A DNA stretch of 64,000 nt from Bacteroidales bacterium UBA6192 (GTDB lineage: Bacteria; Bacteroidota; Bacteroidia; Bacteroidales; F082): NCBI GenBank assembly GCA_002422725.1, contig DITE01000061.1:20237-84236 (forward strand), read 5' to 3'. The notes under the pieces are model-generated. The model did no database searches. It saw only the letters and a list, made by a program, of their open reading frames with translations, and was not told the DNA's origin. Numbering within the stretch: the first letter of the stretch is position 1; each line of letters opens with the position of its first letter. The translations under genes and the position numbers were made by a program. This document shows, piece after piece, positions 44,095-53,119 of this stretch.

Positions 44095-44206
44095 CTACAT
44101 GAATCAATGTAAGTCTTTCTTCATGTTTAAATCTATATATATCTATATGAATCTATTACATGTTGTTTGAGTTGTTTATCACATAACAACTCTTTGATTC
44201 ATGTAG
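44095..44206. repeat. Nested inverted repeats upstream of the regulator
   Basis: CTACATGAATCA at 44095-44106 has its exact reverse complement at 44195-44206. Inside it lies a second perfect pair, GAGTTGTT at 44169-44176 and AACAACTC at 44185-44192, with an eight-base loop. The left arm also holds TACAT-N6-ATGTA. The outer arms contain ATTCATGTA, which recurs before the second SusC gene. Confidence 0.7.
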
Positions 44207-44246
44207 ACTCAACAAGAGGAGTCATTTCCTTATGAAACAAAAAGCG

Positions 44247-44275
44247 TTGGCAAAAGATACAATTCACTATTTTTG
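44247..44275 (+). promoter_or_regulatory. Promoter of the glucan-locus regulator
   Basis: TTG (44247-44249), an 18-base spacer and TATTTTTG (44268-44275) fit the -33/-7 pattern. Transcription would start near 44282, only a few bases before the ATG at 44289. Initiation at the next in-frame ATG (44304) would give a more normal leader. Confidence 0.45.
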
Positions 44276-44288
44276 AGGCCTTAATTCA

Positions 44289-47225
44289 ATGACCATATAT
44301 TCAATGCTCAGACAAAAACCCATTACGGTATTGATACTGATTCTGGTCATCTTAGTATCAGTAAAGGCAATTGCTTCTGATATGAAGCGTATTGGGTTAC
44401 CTTTAATCACCAATTATCCGCGTTCGGCCTACAAAGCAGGAACCCAAAACTGGGGAATGACCCAAAACAGCAGGGGTTATTTGTATGTTGCCAATAACGA
44501 TGGCTTACTCGAATTCGATGGCCAGCACTGGGAACTTTTTCCTGTGCCAAACAAAACGATTGTCAGATCAGTTCTGGCGGTTGGCGACACCATTTATGTT
44601 GGTGCTTTCGAGGAGTTTGGATATTTCTCACCGGATCAAAGTGGTAAGCTTGCTTACACCTCATTGATTCAGCTGACAGATAGCAAGCATCACGCCTGCG
44701 ATGAAATCTGGAAGATTCACCAAAGCAAATCAGGCATCATATTTCAGTCATTCAAGTACATTTTCACTTTCTCTGGGGGTCAAATCAGCATTATTGAACC
44801 CGAATCATCCTTTGGACAATCTTATAAGGTGAATGAGCAAATTTATGTAGCCGACCTCACCAAAGGTCTCTGTCTGATTGATGACAAGCAGTTAATACCG
44901 GTAAGCAGCGATCCTGTATTTTTAACTGACGAACTGAGGTGTATTCTGCCTTATGAAGGCAACAAGCTACTCATCGGTTTTGTCAATAATGGCCTGTATC
45001 TGCTTGAAGGAACGAGTCTGAGACCCTGGAACACAAATCTAATCGATGAATTGATTGAAAACAGCATTTTCTCGGGCATCAGGCTACAGAGTGGCAATTT
45101 TGCCTTTGGTTCAATACAGAATGGAATTTATATAGCCAATAAGGAAGGTAAAGTGTTACAACATATAAATCGTTTTAAAGGCCTGCTTAACAATACAATA
45201 TTGAGTCTTTACGAGGATCTGACAGGAAACCTGTGGCTTGGACTCGACAATGGGATTGATTATCTCGAAATCAATTCACCACTTTCTATTTTCGATTATA
45301 ATTATCACATAGAAAGCACTTATGCCTCCGTCGTTTTTGACGACAAGCTGTATGTTGGCACCAACCAGGGTTTATTCGTAGCTGATTTAATACAACTGGA
45401 CAACACACGAACTGAGCAGGCTGACTTCAGTCTTATTCCCGGAACCGAAGGCCAGGTGTGGAACCTGACAGTGGTTGAAGACCAATTGCTGTGCGGTCAC
45501 AACTTCGGCTGCTTTATGGTAAAGGGTTCAACTGCCATAAAAGTTGATGATGAACGCGGGTACTGGATGTTTGTGCGGCATGCAGGAAATAGCGACACAC
45601 TCATTGCAGGCACCTACAACGGTCTCGCAGTTTTGACCAAATCAGCCAATCGCTGGAAAAAAGCCTGGAAGATCGCTAATTTCGAGGAATCGAGTCGGAG
45701 CATTGTACAGGATCATGAATTATCGTTATGGATCGCCCATGGTTACAGGGGGATTTTCAAGGTGGATTTATCCGCAGACCTCAAAACGGCCAATGAAGTC
45801 TGGTTATACGATAAGCAGCACGGGCTGCCTGATGCCCTGCCCTACAATGTTCATATCATAAACAGGGAACTGGTCTTTACATCGAAAGAAGGTTTTTATG
45901 AATATAAAAAGGATGCTGACACATTTATCCCGTCAGCAAAATTCAATTCCATTTTCGATGGAAACAAATCGGTTGACAACCTCTATACAGATCAGCTTGG
46001 CAATGTTTGGTATTTCGCATTTGGCAAAATGGGGCTGATGCGGTTGCTGGAAGACGGAAAATATACGAACATTTCAGCCCCTTTCAACCGAATTAACCCT
46101 TTATTAATCGAATCATATGAGAATGTTTTTGCCTTCGACAACAGAAATGTATTCATTGGCTCACAGAAAGGATTGTTACATTATGATCCCCATTTTAAGA
46201 AAGATTACAACAAACATGAGTCGGTGTTTTTACGCGAAGTGATATTCAGCAGTGCAAACAACAAGTTGATCTTTGGTGAACCTGATTTCAAAAAACCTCA
46301 GGATATTCAACATAAGGCAGTGAGCGTTCCGTATGACCTGAATTCTGTTTCCTTCAAATTTGCCAATCCTTCATTTGAAGCTTCCGGCAACATAACTTTT
46401 TCATACCGGCTGGTGGGATTTGAACACAATTGGTCGTTATGGGATAAAAGTACCTACAAGGAATACACCAATCTCTCGGAAGGCTCTTACACTTTTGAGC
46501 TCAAAGTGAACATTTTAAACGTGCCTGACGAAAAAGTGTATGCCTATTCTTTTGATATTGACCCCCCATTTTACCGGTCTGGATGGGCATATCTGTTTTA
46601 TGCACTGATTCTTATCCTGATACTACTTGGTAACCTGTTTTTCATCCGGAAAAGAATAAGGAACATACGCCTTAGAGAAATCGAAAAACATGAAAAAGCA
46701 CTACTGGAGAAGGAAACGGTATTCAAAGAGAAGGCTTTAATCGCTGAGAAAGAAATTATTCACCTCCGTAATGAAAGTCTGCAAAATGAAATCGAACATA
46801 AGAACAAGGAATTAGCCAATACTACCCTTCACCTGATTCACAAAAACAAAATCCTGAACAACATAAAGTATCAGCTCAACGATTTGATGGATAAAAGTCT
46901 TCCACAAACAAAAAGAAATGAAATTGAATTTGTTATCAGTAAAATTAACAAAGAATTGAAGAACGAGAAATTTCAGGAATTGTTTGAAGGCTATTTTGAC
47001 GGTGTCCATCAGGATTTCATTATCAGGCTGAAAGAAAAACATCCCGATCTATCTCCTAAGGAACTCAGACTTTGTGCCTACCTGAAAATGAACCTTTCCA
47101 CCAAGGAAATTGCCCCATTGATGAATATTTCGATTCGTGGAGTTGAAATAGGCCGCTACAGGCTGCGCAAAAAGCTCGATCTCGAACGTGAAGAAAACCT
47201 GATCAGCTACCTCATTAACTTTTAA
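44289..47225 (+). CDS. Membrane-spanning reg_prop/Y_Y_Y regulator with C-terminal HTH
   Basis: This 978-residue one-component sensor-regulator is related to SusR-type and hybrid systems. A signal/anchor segment (about 12-29) precedes two-component-propeller repeats (YVANNDGLLEFDG, LWLGLDNGIDYLEI) forming periplasmic beta propellers up to about 650. A Y_Y_Y domain (about 680-755, FSYRLVGFEHNWSLW) follows, then one transmembrane helix (about 766-785), a coiled coil to about 870 and a LuxR-like HTH at the end (LSPKELRLCAYLKMNLSTKEIAPLM). It has neither a kinase nor a receiver domain. It probably senses an oligosaccharide and activates the SusC/D genes downstream. The first ATG is used; the one at 44304 is also possible. 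Confidence 0.9.
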   Translation: MTIYSMLRQKPITVLILILVILVSVKAIASDMKRIGLPLITNYPRSAYKAGTQNWGMTQNSRGYLYVANNDGLLEFDGQHWELFPVPNKTIVRSVLAVGDTIYVGAFEEFGYFSPDQSGKLAYTSLIQLTDSKHHACDEIWKIHQSKSGIIFQSFKYIFTFSGGQISIIEPESSFGQSYKVNEQIYVADLTKGLCLIDDKQLIPVSSDPVFLTDELRCILPYEGNKLLIGFVNNGLYLLEGTSLRPWNTNLIDELIENSIFSGIRLQSGNFAFGSIQNGIYIANKEGKVLQHINRFKGLLNNTILSLYEDLTGNLWLGLDNGIDYLEINSPLSIFDYNYHIESTYASVVFDDKLYVGTNQGLFVADLIQLDNTRTEQADFSLIPGTEGQVWNLTVVEDQLLCGHNFGCFMVKGSTAIKVDDERGYWMFVRHAGNSDTLIAGTYNGLAVLTKSANRWKKAWKIANFEESSRSIVQDHELSLWIAHGYRGIFKVDLSADLKTANEVWLYDKQHGLPDALPYNVHIINRELVFTSKEGFYEYKKDADTFIPSAKFNSIFDGNKSVDNLYTDQLGNVWYFAFGKMGLMRLLEDGKYTNISAPFNRINPLLIESYENVFAFDNRNVFIGSQKGLLHYDPHFKKDYNKHESVFLREVIFSSANNKLIFGEPDFKKPQDIQHKAVSVPYDLNSVSFKFANPSFEASGNITFSYRLVGFEHNWSLWDKSTYKEYTNLSEGSYTFELKVNILNVPDEKVYAYSFDIDPPFYRSGWAYLFYALILILILLGNLFFIRKRIRNIRLREIEKHEKALLEKETVFKEKALIAEKEIIHLRNESLQNEIEHKNKELANTTLHLIHKNKILNNIKYQLNDLMDKSLPQTKRNEIEFVISKINKELKNEKFQELFEGYFDGVHQDFIIRLKEKHPDLSPKELRLCAYLKMNLSTKEIAPLMNISIRGVEIGRYRLRKKLDLEREENLISYLINF

Positions 47226-47553
47226 ACGCTATTTATCAACACACTATCAGAAACGGCCTATACAAGGTTGTTTCATGCCTTCTGAAACCTTGGCATGTTT
47301 AAACCATACTTTGTTGCACAACATTTTTTTTTGATTCTCCAAACAGTTTTGTGAATGTTGTAATGGGTTTTGCAATTTAATAGCTTACTTTTTAGAAATT
47401 TATGAAATATTTGATGTATTTTTGATGTAGACAAAAATTAATATAGAAGTAACAATGATGTAAGGTTTTTTTTGGATAGCCTTGCACATAACTTTAATAT
47501 TGACACGTCAAAACCAAGTACTGTTACTAACTAAGTAAACCAAACAGAATTTT
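47226..47553. other. Control region of the first susC
   Basis: This 328-base gap holds a direct repeat of TTTGATGTA (47410-47418 and 47421-47429), with start points 11 bases apart, about one helical turn. A degenerate -7 element, TAACTTTA (47489-47496), follows a T-rich tract about 20 bases upstream. ATGTAGAC at 47425-47432 also occurs in the region before the regulator (44201-44208). No terminator for the regulator gene is evident. Confidence 0.45.
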
Positions 47554-50500
47554 ATGAAAAAAAATCTATTATTTATTGTGTTGTTTCTGACATCATTATC
47601 TGGTATTTTGCATGCTCAGAATGCTACTGTAACTGGTCTTGTCAGGGACAAAGCCAGTGGTGAAACACTCCCCGGGGCTAACATAGTTGTCAGCGGAACG
47701 ACTGTTGGAACAGTAACCGATATGGACGGAAAATATGTGATCGGGCTACCGGCAGGCATCGCGGTTATCGAAGCGAGTTTTGTTGGCTATGAACCTTCAA
47801 AGCAAACCGTCAATCTGAAAGCCGGACAGGAAATTAGTCTGAATTTTTCTTTAACCTCCCTCGCACTCAACCTTGATGAGTTTGTTGTGGTTGGGTATGG
47901 TGTTCAGCAGAAAAGTGTTGTCACCGGTGCCATTTCAAGTGTTAAGTCATCCGACCTGAAGAATATGCCTATCAGCCGCGTTGAGCAGGCACTTCAGGGC
48001 CGTACTTCGGGTATTACCATTGCGGCCAGTTCGGGCCAGCCCGGTGCAGCCTCAACTGTAAGGGTTCGCGGAACAACCTCGATCAATGTGAGCGACCCTC
48101 TTTACATCATTGATGGCGTTCCAATTGACATTGGCGGACTCGATTTTTTAAACACTTCAGACATTGAATCAATTGAGGTTTTGAAAGATGCGGCATCTAC
48201 AGCTATCTACGGAACCCGTGCTGCCAATGGTGTTATTATCGTTACCACTAAAAATGGTAAAGGTGGCACTGCCAGTGACATGCGTATAACTTATAGTGCC
48301 TATTTTGGCACCCAGGCTCCAGCCAAGAAACTTGATCTGCTGAATGCCACCGATTATGCCAAACTCCGCAACGAGGCTGCAGAAAACGCCGGACTTCCTC
48401 TAGTCTTTAGTAACCCTGAAAGTTTGGGTGAAGGGACCGACTGGCAGGCACAGATTTTTAATCAGAATGCGAAAATTCAAAACCATGAATTGAGTCTTTC
48501 AGGTGGAAGCGAGCGCTCAAGCTACTACACTTCGCTGGGTTATTACGATCAGGAAGGAATTGTTGCCACTTCCATTTCGCACTATACCCGCTTAACATTG
48601 CGCTTCAATTCAACCCACAAGGTAAATAAGTACCTGCGATTTGGCAACAATTTTGGCTTTTCGCATATAAAAAGCAAAGGAGCCCTTAATACCAACAGTG
48701 AATATGGCGGGCCACTTGCTTCGGCTATCAACCTTGACCCTGTAACACCGGCAGTTATTACTGATCCCACTGTGGCTGACTCTACTCCCTACTCCACCAA
48801 TCCTGTTGTGAGAGATGCAAACGGAAATCCCTATGGTATTTCGCGTTATGTTGGAAACGAGATGAGTAATCCATTAGCATATATCGCAACCCGTCAGGGA
48901 AATTTTGGATGGTCTGACAATTTTGTCGGCAATATGTTTGTTGAACTTGAGCCTCTTACAGGCCTTGTTTTTAGATCCGACCTGGGAACCAAGCTGGCAT
49001 TCTGGGGTGATGAAAGTTTTACCCCAATTCATTATATGAGTGCTTCAACCTTTTCATTAAACAATAACTTCTTCCGTTCAAATAACCGCGGACACATGTG
49101 GAACTGGGAGAATACAGCTGCCTACACCAAAAGCATAGGTCTGCATAATTTCACGGCACTTGTAGGCATGAGTGCATTTGTTGAAAATTCCAATGGAACA
49201 AATGCCAGGTATTTTAACCTTCCTGTGAACACATTTGACGAGGCATCAATGAATTACAGTGTAATAGATGCCGACAAGCTAGCAGGTGGATACGAAGTGC
49301 CTGATCATAAGATTAGCTCACTCTTCGGTCGTTTAAATTACAACTATGCTGAAAAGTATTTGCTCACCGGTATTGTGCGGCGCGATGGTTCAACCATGTT
49401 TGGTGCCAACAACAAATTTGGCGTTTTCCCTTCCGTGTCAGTGGGATGGGTTGTGACCCGGGAAGAATTCTGGCCTGTGAATGATTTTGTTAGCTTTCTC
49501 AAAGTCAGGGGATCTTATGGGGTGAATGGTAACGACAATATCGATCCGTTCCGTTATCTTGCCACAGTTGGAGGCGGTCGTAACTACACTTTTGGTTATG
49601 ACAACTATATTATTGGTTATAGCCCTAATGCCCCTTCAAACCCTGATTTGAGATGGGAAGAAACCAGCCAGACCAATATCGGACTTGAAGCTACGCTCCT
49701 AAGTGATTTCAGGTTAGTAGTGGATCTGTACAGCAAAAATACAACAGGTATGCTCGAGAAATTTATTCTTCCTGCCTATGTTGGTGCCATCGACGACCCT
49801 GTTGCCAATGTAGCTTCAATGACCAACAAAGGTGTCGAATTCGAGTTGAGCTACCGTAAGCAGATTGGTCAGGTTAATCTTGATCTGAAAGGAAATGCTT
49901 CATACCTTGTCAACGAAATCACCGATCTGGGTTCGGTTGATTTTAAGACAGGTGCAAACTTTCAATCAAGCAGTTACGAGATCAGTCGCTTAACTGTTGG
50001 CCAGCCCATTGGCGCATTTTATGGTTTTGAAGTACTTGGAATATTCCAATCACTTGGTGAAATCCAGAAATACACCAATGAGAATGGTGACCTGATCCAG
50101 CCAAATGCAAAGCCAGGTGATTTTAAATATGCTGACTTAAACAATGATGGTGTGATCAATGCCGATGACCGGACGTTTATTGGCGACCCCACCCCTACCT
50201 GGTCATATGGCTTTACAGTATCGGCCACCTATAAAAACTTTGATGTATTGGTCTTTGGTCAGGGTGTTGCCGGAAATGACATTTACAATGGACTTCGCCG
50301 CCTTGACCTGTCAGGAGCCAATTGGTCTGCTGATGCCCTGGACCGCTGGACCGGAGTTGGAACATCAAACTCCTATCCAAGATTAGTGAGTGGTGACCCA
50401 AATAAAAATTTCAGTTCACCTTCTACATTCCATCTAAGCAGTGGTTCTTATCTGAGGATAAAGACAGTTCAGATTGGTTACACCTTGCCAAAAAATGTGG

Positions 50501-50673
50501 TTAAAAAAATCGGGATGCAGCAGCTCAGGCTCTATGTTAGTTCAAACAACCTGTTTACTTTCACCAAATATCAGGGCTTTGACCCGGAAATCGGTGGTGC
50601 AAGCTATGGCATCGACAGGGGCTTTTATCCACAGGCCCGTTCGTTCATGATTGGCGTTAATGTTACTATTTAA
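47554..50673 (+). CDS. SusC-family TonB-dependent glycan transporter (first pair)
   Basis: This 1039-residue outer-membrane TonB-dependent transporter has a signal peptide ending near residue 21 (LHAQ). A carboxypeptidase-regulatory-like domain (about 25-105) is followed by the plug with VVGYGVQQKSVVTGAISS and DPLYIIDGVPI, and by the SusC signature ASTAIYGTRAANGVIIVTTK. The 22-strand barrel ends with an aromatic-rich terminal strand (SFMIGVNVTI). With the SusD partner 17 bases downstream it should import oligosaccharides from the surface. The neighbouring enzymes suggest beta-glucan. Confidence 0.94.
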   Translation: MKKNLLFIVLFLTSLSGILHAQNATVTGLVRDKASGETLPGANIVVSGTTVGTVTDMDGKYVIGLPAGIAVIEASFVGYEPSKQTVNLKAGQEISLNFSLTSLALNLDEFVVVGYGVQQKSVVTGAISSVKSSDLKNMPISRVEQALQGRTSGITIAASSGQPGAASTVRVRGTTSINVSDPLYIIDGVPIDIGGLDFLNTSDIESIEVLKDAASTAIYGTRAANGVIIVTTKNGKGGTASDMRITYSAYFGTQAPAKKLDLLNATDYAKLRNEAAENAGLPLVFSNPESLGEGTDWQAQIFNQNAKIQNHELSLSGGSERSSYYTSLGYYDQEGIVATSISHYTRLTLRFNSTHKVNKYLRFGNNFGFSHIKSKGALNTNSEYGGPLASAINLDPVTPAVITDPTVADSTPYSTNPVVRDANGNPYGISRYVGNEMSNPLAYIATRQGNFGWSDNFVGNMFVELEPLTGLVFRSDLGTKLAFWGDESFTPIHYMSASTFSLNNNFFRSNNRGHMWNWENTAAYTKSIGLHNFTALVGMSAFVENSNGTNARYFNLPVNTFDEASMNYSVIDADKLAGGYEVPDHKISSLFGRLNYNYAEKYLLTGIVRRDGSTMFGANNKFGVFPSVSVGWVVTREEFWPVNDFVSFLKVRGSYGVNGNDNIDPFRYLATVGGGRNYTFGYDNYIIGYSPNAPSNPDLRWEETSQTNIGLEATLLSDFRLVVDLYSKNTTGMLEKFILPAYVGAIDDPVANVASMTNKGVEFELSYRKQIGQVNLDLKGNASYLVNEITDLGSVDFKTGANFQSSSYEISRLTVGQPIGAFYGFEVLGIFQSLGEIQKYTNENGDLIQPNAKPGDFKYADLNNDGVINADDRTFIGDPTPTWSYGFTVSATYKNFDVLVFGQGVAGNDIYNGLRRLDLSGANWSADALDRWTGVGTSNSYPRLVSGDPNKNFSSPSTFHLSSGSYLRIKTVQIGYTLPKNVVKKIGMQQLRLYVSSNNLFTFTKYQGFDPEIGGASYGIDRGFYPQARSFMIGVNVTI

Positions 50674-50690
50674 TTGAAAAACAATTTACC

Positions 50691-52181
50691 ATGAAAAAGA
50701 TATTTCTCTTCACATTGATGATTTCAATAGCAGTTTTATCAGGCTGCTCAAAAGACTGGTTAGAGGTTGAACCCAAAGGAACAACACTCGAGGACAACTT
50801 TTACAAGAACGCTGACGAAGCCTTCTCGGGTCTGGTTGCTGCCTATGATCCACTTGGAACCGAGTGGGTAACAACCTATGCCAGCAAGGTTGGATTGCTC
50901 AACGCAGCTTCAGATGATTGTTATGCCGGTGGTGGTGGTTACAACGACCAGCCAAGCTGGGAAGCCTGGAACAGCTATACTTTAGATGCCGGATTAGGGC
51001 CTCAAAATGAATTCTGGGGAAGAAACTTTACCGGGGTTAATCGTACCAACACTTTGCTATCCAGATTAGATGATGTTCCGATGGATGAAACACTGAAAGC
51101 CAGATTCAGGGCAGAAGCCAAGTTTTTGCGGGCATATTACTACTTTGATTTGGTGCGGTTGTTTCGTAATGTTCCGCTTTTTACAAGTTTGCTTTCGCCA
51201 GCACAATTTTTCTCTGTAGAGCAGGCAAGTCCGGAAGAAGTGTATGCACAAATTGAAAAAGACCTGGAAGAATCAATTCCCGACCTTCCAATATCAGTTC
51301 CGGAATCGGAATACGGCCGAATAACAAAAATGGCAGCTACTGCTTTACTCGGTAAAGTAATTCTTTATCAGAACGATGAATCCAGAATGCTGGAGGCCGC
51401 CCTGTTGTTCGAGCAGGTCAATACCTCACCTCAATATGAGTTACTTGACAATTTCGCTGAAATTTTTTATCCAGCAAATAAATTCAACAAAGAGTCCATT
51501 TTTGAAATCACCCATACATCTGTGGCTATTGGTTACTGGGATTTTCCTCGCCCCCCTGCTGGCGAAGGCAATCTGCTGACACAATTGTGTGGTCCACGCA
51601 ATTTCAATGGTGCCAACACGCCTTATTCTCCGGGATGGGGTTTCAATCCCATCCTGCCCGATCTGGTTGACTTGCTGAGAAATGATAACCGCTATCGTGG
51701 AACAGTTGCCAACATTGACAGCCTGGAAAAAGCTGGGCTTGCTACCTATGAAAAAGGCTATCAAAACACCGGCTATTTCCTGCAAAAATTTGCTCCATTA
51801 AAAGAATTCATGAGTTCGGGCGGTGGCGATTTTGTACTCGAATGGCCAAACAACTATATCGAAATACGGCTTGCAGATTGTTACCTGATGCATGCAGAAG
51901 CCTTGGTAAGAGCTGGTGATCCGGGATCGGCGCAGATTTGGCTCGACAAAGTAAGGGAAAGAGCAGGTTTGTTACCTGTGCCTGCAACATTGGAAAACAT
52001 TTATCACGAAAGGAGACTCGAACTGGCTACCGAAGGACATCGTTTCTTCGACCTGGTGCGCACTGGAAAAGCTGCACAGGTGCTTGCGTTCAAAGGCTTT
52101 ACAGCCGGCAAGAACGAAATTCTACCCATTCCCCTTTCGGAATTGGGAAACACAAAACTCAAACAGAATCCACAGTATTGA
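50691..52181 (+). CDS. SusD-family surface glycan-binding lipoprotein (first pair)
   Basis: This 496-residue RagB/SusD protein has a lipobox with Cys19 (LSGCSKDW). It shows the SusD_N-like start (VEPKGTTLEDNFYKNADEA), a TPR-like helical core with AEAKFLRAYYYFDLVRLF, and the C-terminal signature ERRLELATEGHRFFDLVRTGKA, ending NPQY. It forms the lid over the SusC barrel encoded upstream. A strong terminator-like hairpin follows 34 bases after its stop. Confidence 0.94.
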   Translation: MKKIFLFTLMISIAVLSGCSKDWLEVEPKGTTLEDNFYKNADEAFSGLVAAYDPLGTEWVTTYASKVGLLNAASDDCYAGGGGYNDQPSWEAWNSYTLDAGLGPQNEFWGRNFTGVNRTNTLLSRLDDVPMDETLKARFRAEAKFLRAYYYFDLVRLFRNVPLFTSLLSPAQFFSVEQASPEEVYAQIEKDLEESIPDLPISVPESEYGRITKMAATALLGKVILYQNDESRMLEAALLFEQVNTSPQYELLDNFAEIFYPANKFNKESIFEITHTSVAIGYWDFPRPPAGEGNLLTQLCGPRNFNGANTPYSPGWGFNPILPDLVDLLRNDNRYRGTVANIDSLEKAGLATYEKGYQNTGYFLQKFAPLKEFMSSGGGDFVLEWPNNYIEIRLADCYLMHAEALVRAGDPGSAQIWLDKVRERAGLLPVPATLENIYHERRLELATEGHRFFDLVRTGKAAQVLAFKGFTAGKNEILPIPLSELGNTKLKQNPQY

Positions 52182-52215
52182 TTATTTTGATATGATTAGT
52201 GATTAGGTTAGTGAA

Positions 52216-52247
52216 GGCTGGCCGAAATAACCGGCCAGCCTTTTTTT
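52216..52247 (+). terminator. Intrinsic terminator after the first susD
   Basis: A perfect nine-base stem, GGCTGGCCG (52216-52224) and CGGCCAGCC (52232-52240), has a seven-base loop and is followed by seven T residues (52241-52247). It lies just 12 bases before the start of the first GH16 gene, with no obvious promoter in between. Partial readthrough would give higher SusC/D than enzyme levels. Confidence 0.85.
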
Positions 52248-52259
52248 AAAGTACTCCTC

Positions 52260-53108
52260 ATGAAAAAACTGATTTTATTATTATTCTTGATTCCGGGTGC
52301 CAGCCTGATCTCGTGCCAAAGCGAAAAGGACACTTCCATTATCGTCATTCCGGGTCCTCCTCAGGATCTCGGATGGCAATTTGAGACTGAACCTTTCTGG
52401 TTCGATGAGTTTGACTACACTGGGCTTCCTGACTCCGCAAAATGGGGCTACGACATAGGTGGACACGGCTGGGGAAACAACGAGTTGCAATATTATACTG
52501 ACCGGATTGAAAATTCAGAAGTCGGGAACGGAATTCTGACCATTACTGCCAGAAAGGAAACCATCGAAAACAACAATTACACCTCTGCCCGATTGGTTAG
52601 CCGGACAAAAGGGGACATACTCTATGGCCGGGTAGAAGTAAAAGCCAAAATCCCTGCCGGTAAAGGAACATGGCCTGCAATCTGGATGCTTCCAACTGAT
52701 TGGGAGTATGGCGGTTGGCCTGACTCTGGTGAAATTGATATCATGGAACACGTTGGTTACGATCAGGACATGATCCACATGAGTACCCATTGTAAAGCCT
52801 ACTACTGGCGGTTGAACAACCAAAAAACAGCCACCCGAAAGGTACCGGGGGCTTCAACCGGATTTCACCTGTATCGTATTGACTGGACACCCTATGCTAT
52901 TCGTGGTTATATTGATAACCAATTGATATTTAATAGTTACAACGAAGGAAAAGGCTTTTCAGTCTGGCCCTTTGACAAGCGATTTCACCTGCTGCTCAAC
53001 ATTGCCGTTGGAGGCGACTGGGGCGGACAACAAGGTATTGATGACAATGCATTTCCAGCTTCTATGGAAATTGATTATGTCAGATTTTATAAAATGATCC
53101 CAAAATAA
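52260..53108 (+). CDS. GH16 endo-beta-glucanase lipoprotein (single domain)
   Basis: This 282-residue protein is a lipoprotein (Cys19, LISCQSEKD) with one glycoside hydrolase family 16 domain. The catalytic motif GEIDIMEHVG gives Glu158 as nucleophile, Asp160 and Glu163 as acid/base, the laminarinase-like ExDxxE form. Other family marks are WFDEFDYTG, GWGNNELQYYT, GTWPAIWMLP and LLLNIAVGGDWGG. It should cut beta-1,3- or mixed beta-glucan on the cell surface. The start lies directly after the terminator described here; the next gene is 11 bases away. Confidence 0.93.
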   Translation: MKKLILLLFLIPGASLISCQSEKDTSIIVIPGPPQDLGWQFETEPFWFDEFDYTGLPDSAKWGYDIGGHGWGNNELQYYTDRIENSEVGNGILTITARKETIENNNYTSARLVSRTKGDILYGRVEVKAKIPAGKGTWPAIWMLPTDWEYGGWPDSGEIDIMEHVGYDQDMIHMSTHCKAYYWRLNNQKTATRKVPGASTGFHLYRIDWTPYAIRGYIDNQLIFNSYNEGKGFSVWPFDKRFHLLLNIAVGGDWGGQQGIDDNAFPASMEIDYVRFYKMIPK

Positions 53109-53119
53109 ATAACTCTCTC

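Larger units (their letters stand above)
43794..44288. other. Divergent control region between hox and the glucan locus
   Basis: This stretch of about 495 bases lies between two divergent transcription units. On the hox side there is a minus-strand TAATTTTG (43866-43859). On the regulator side there is a plus-strand promoter. Between them are a nested inverted repeat (44095-44206) and an AT-rich tract with repeated ATCTATAT words. A 60-codon open frame at 43930-44112 has no recognisable features and was not accepted. Confidence 0.5.

Noticed and set aside
43930..44112. Sixty-codon open frame between the hox operon and the regulator
   Set aside because: No signal, domain or clear ribosome binding site is visible, and it runs into the inverted repeat. 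The region looks regulatory.
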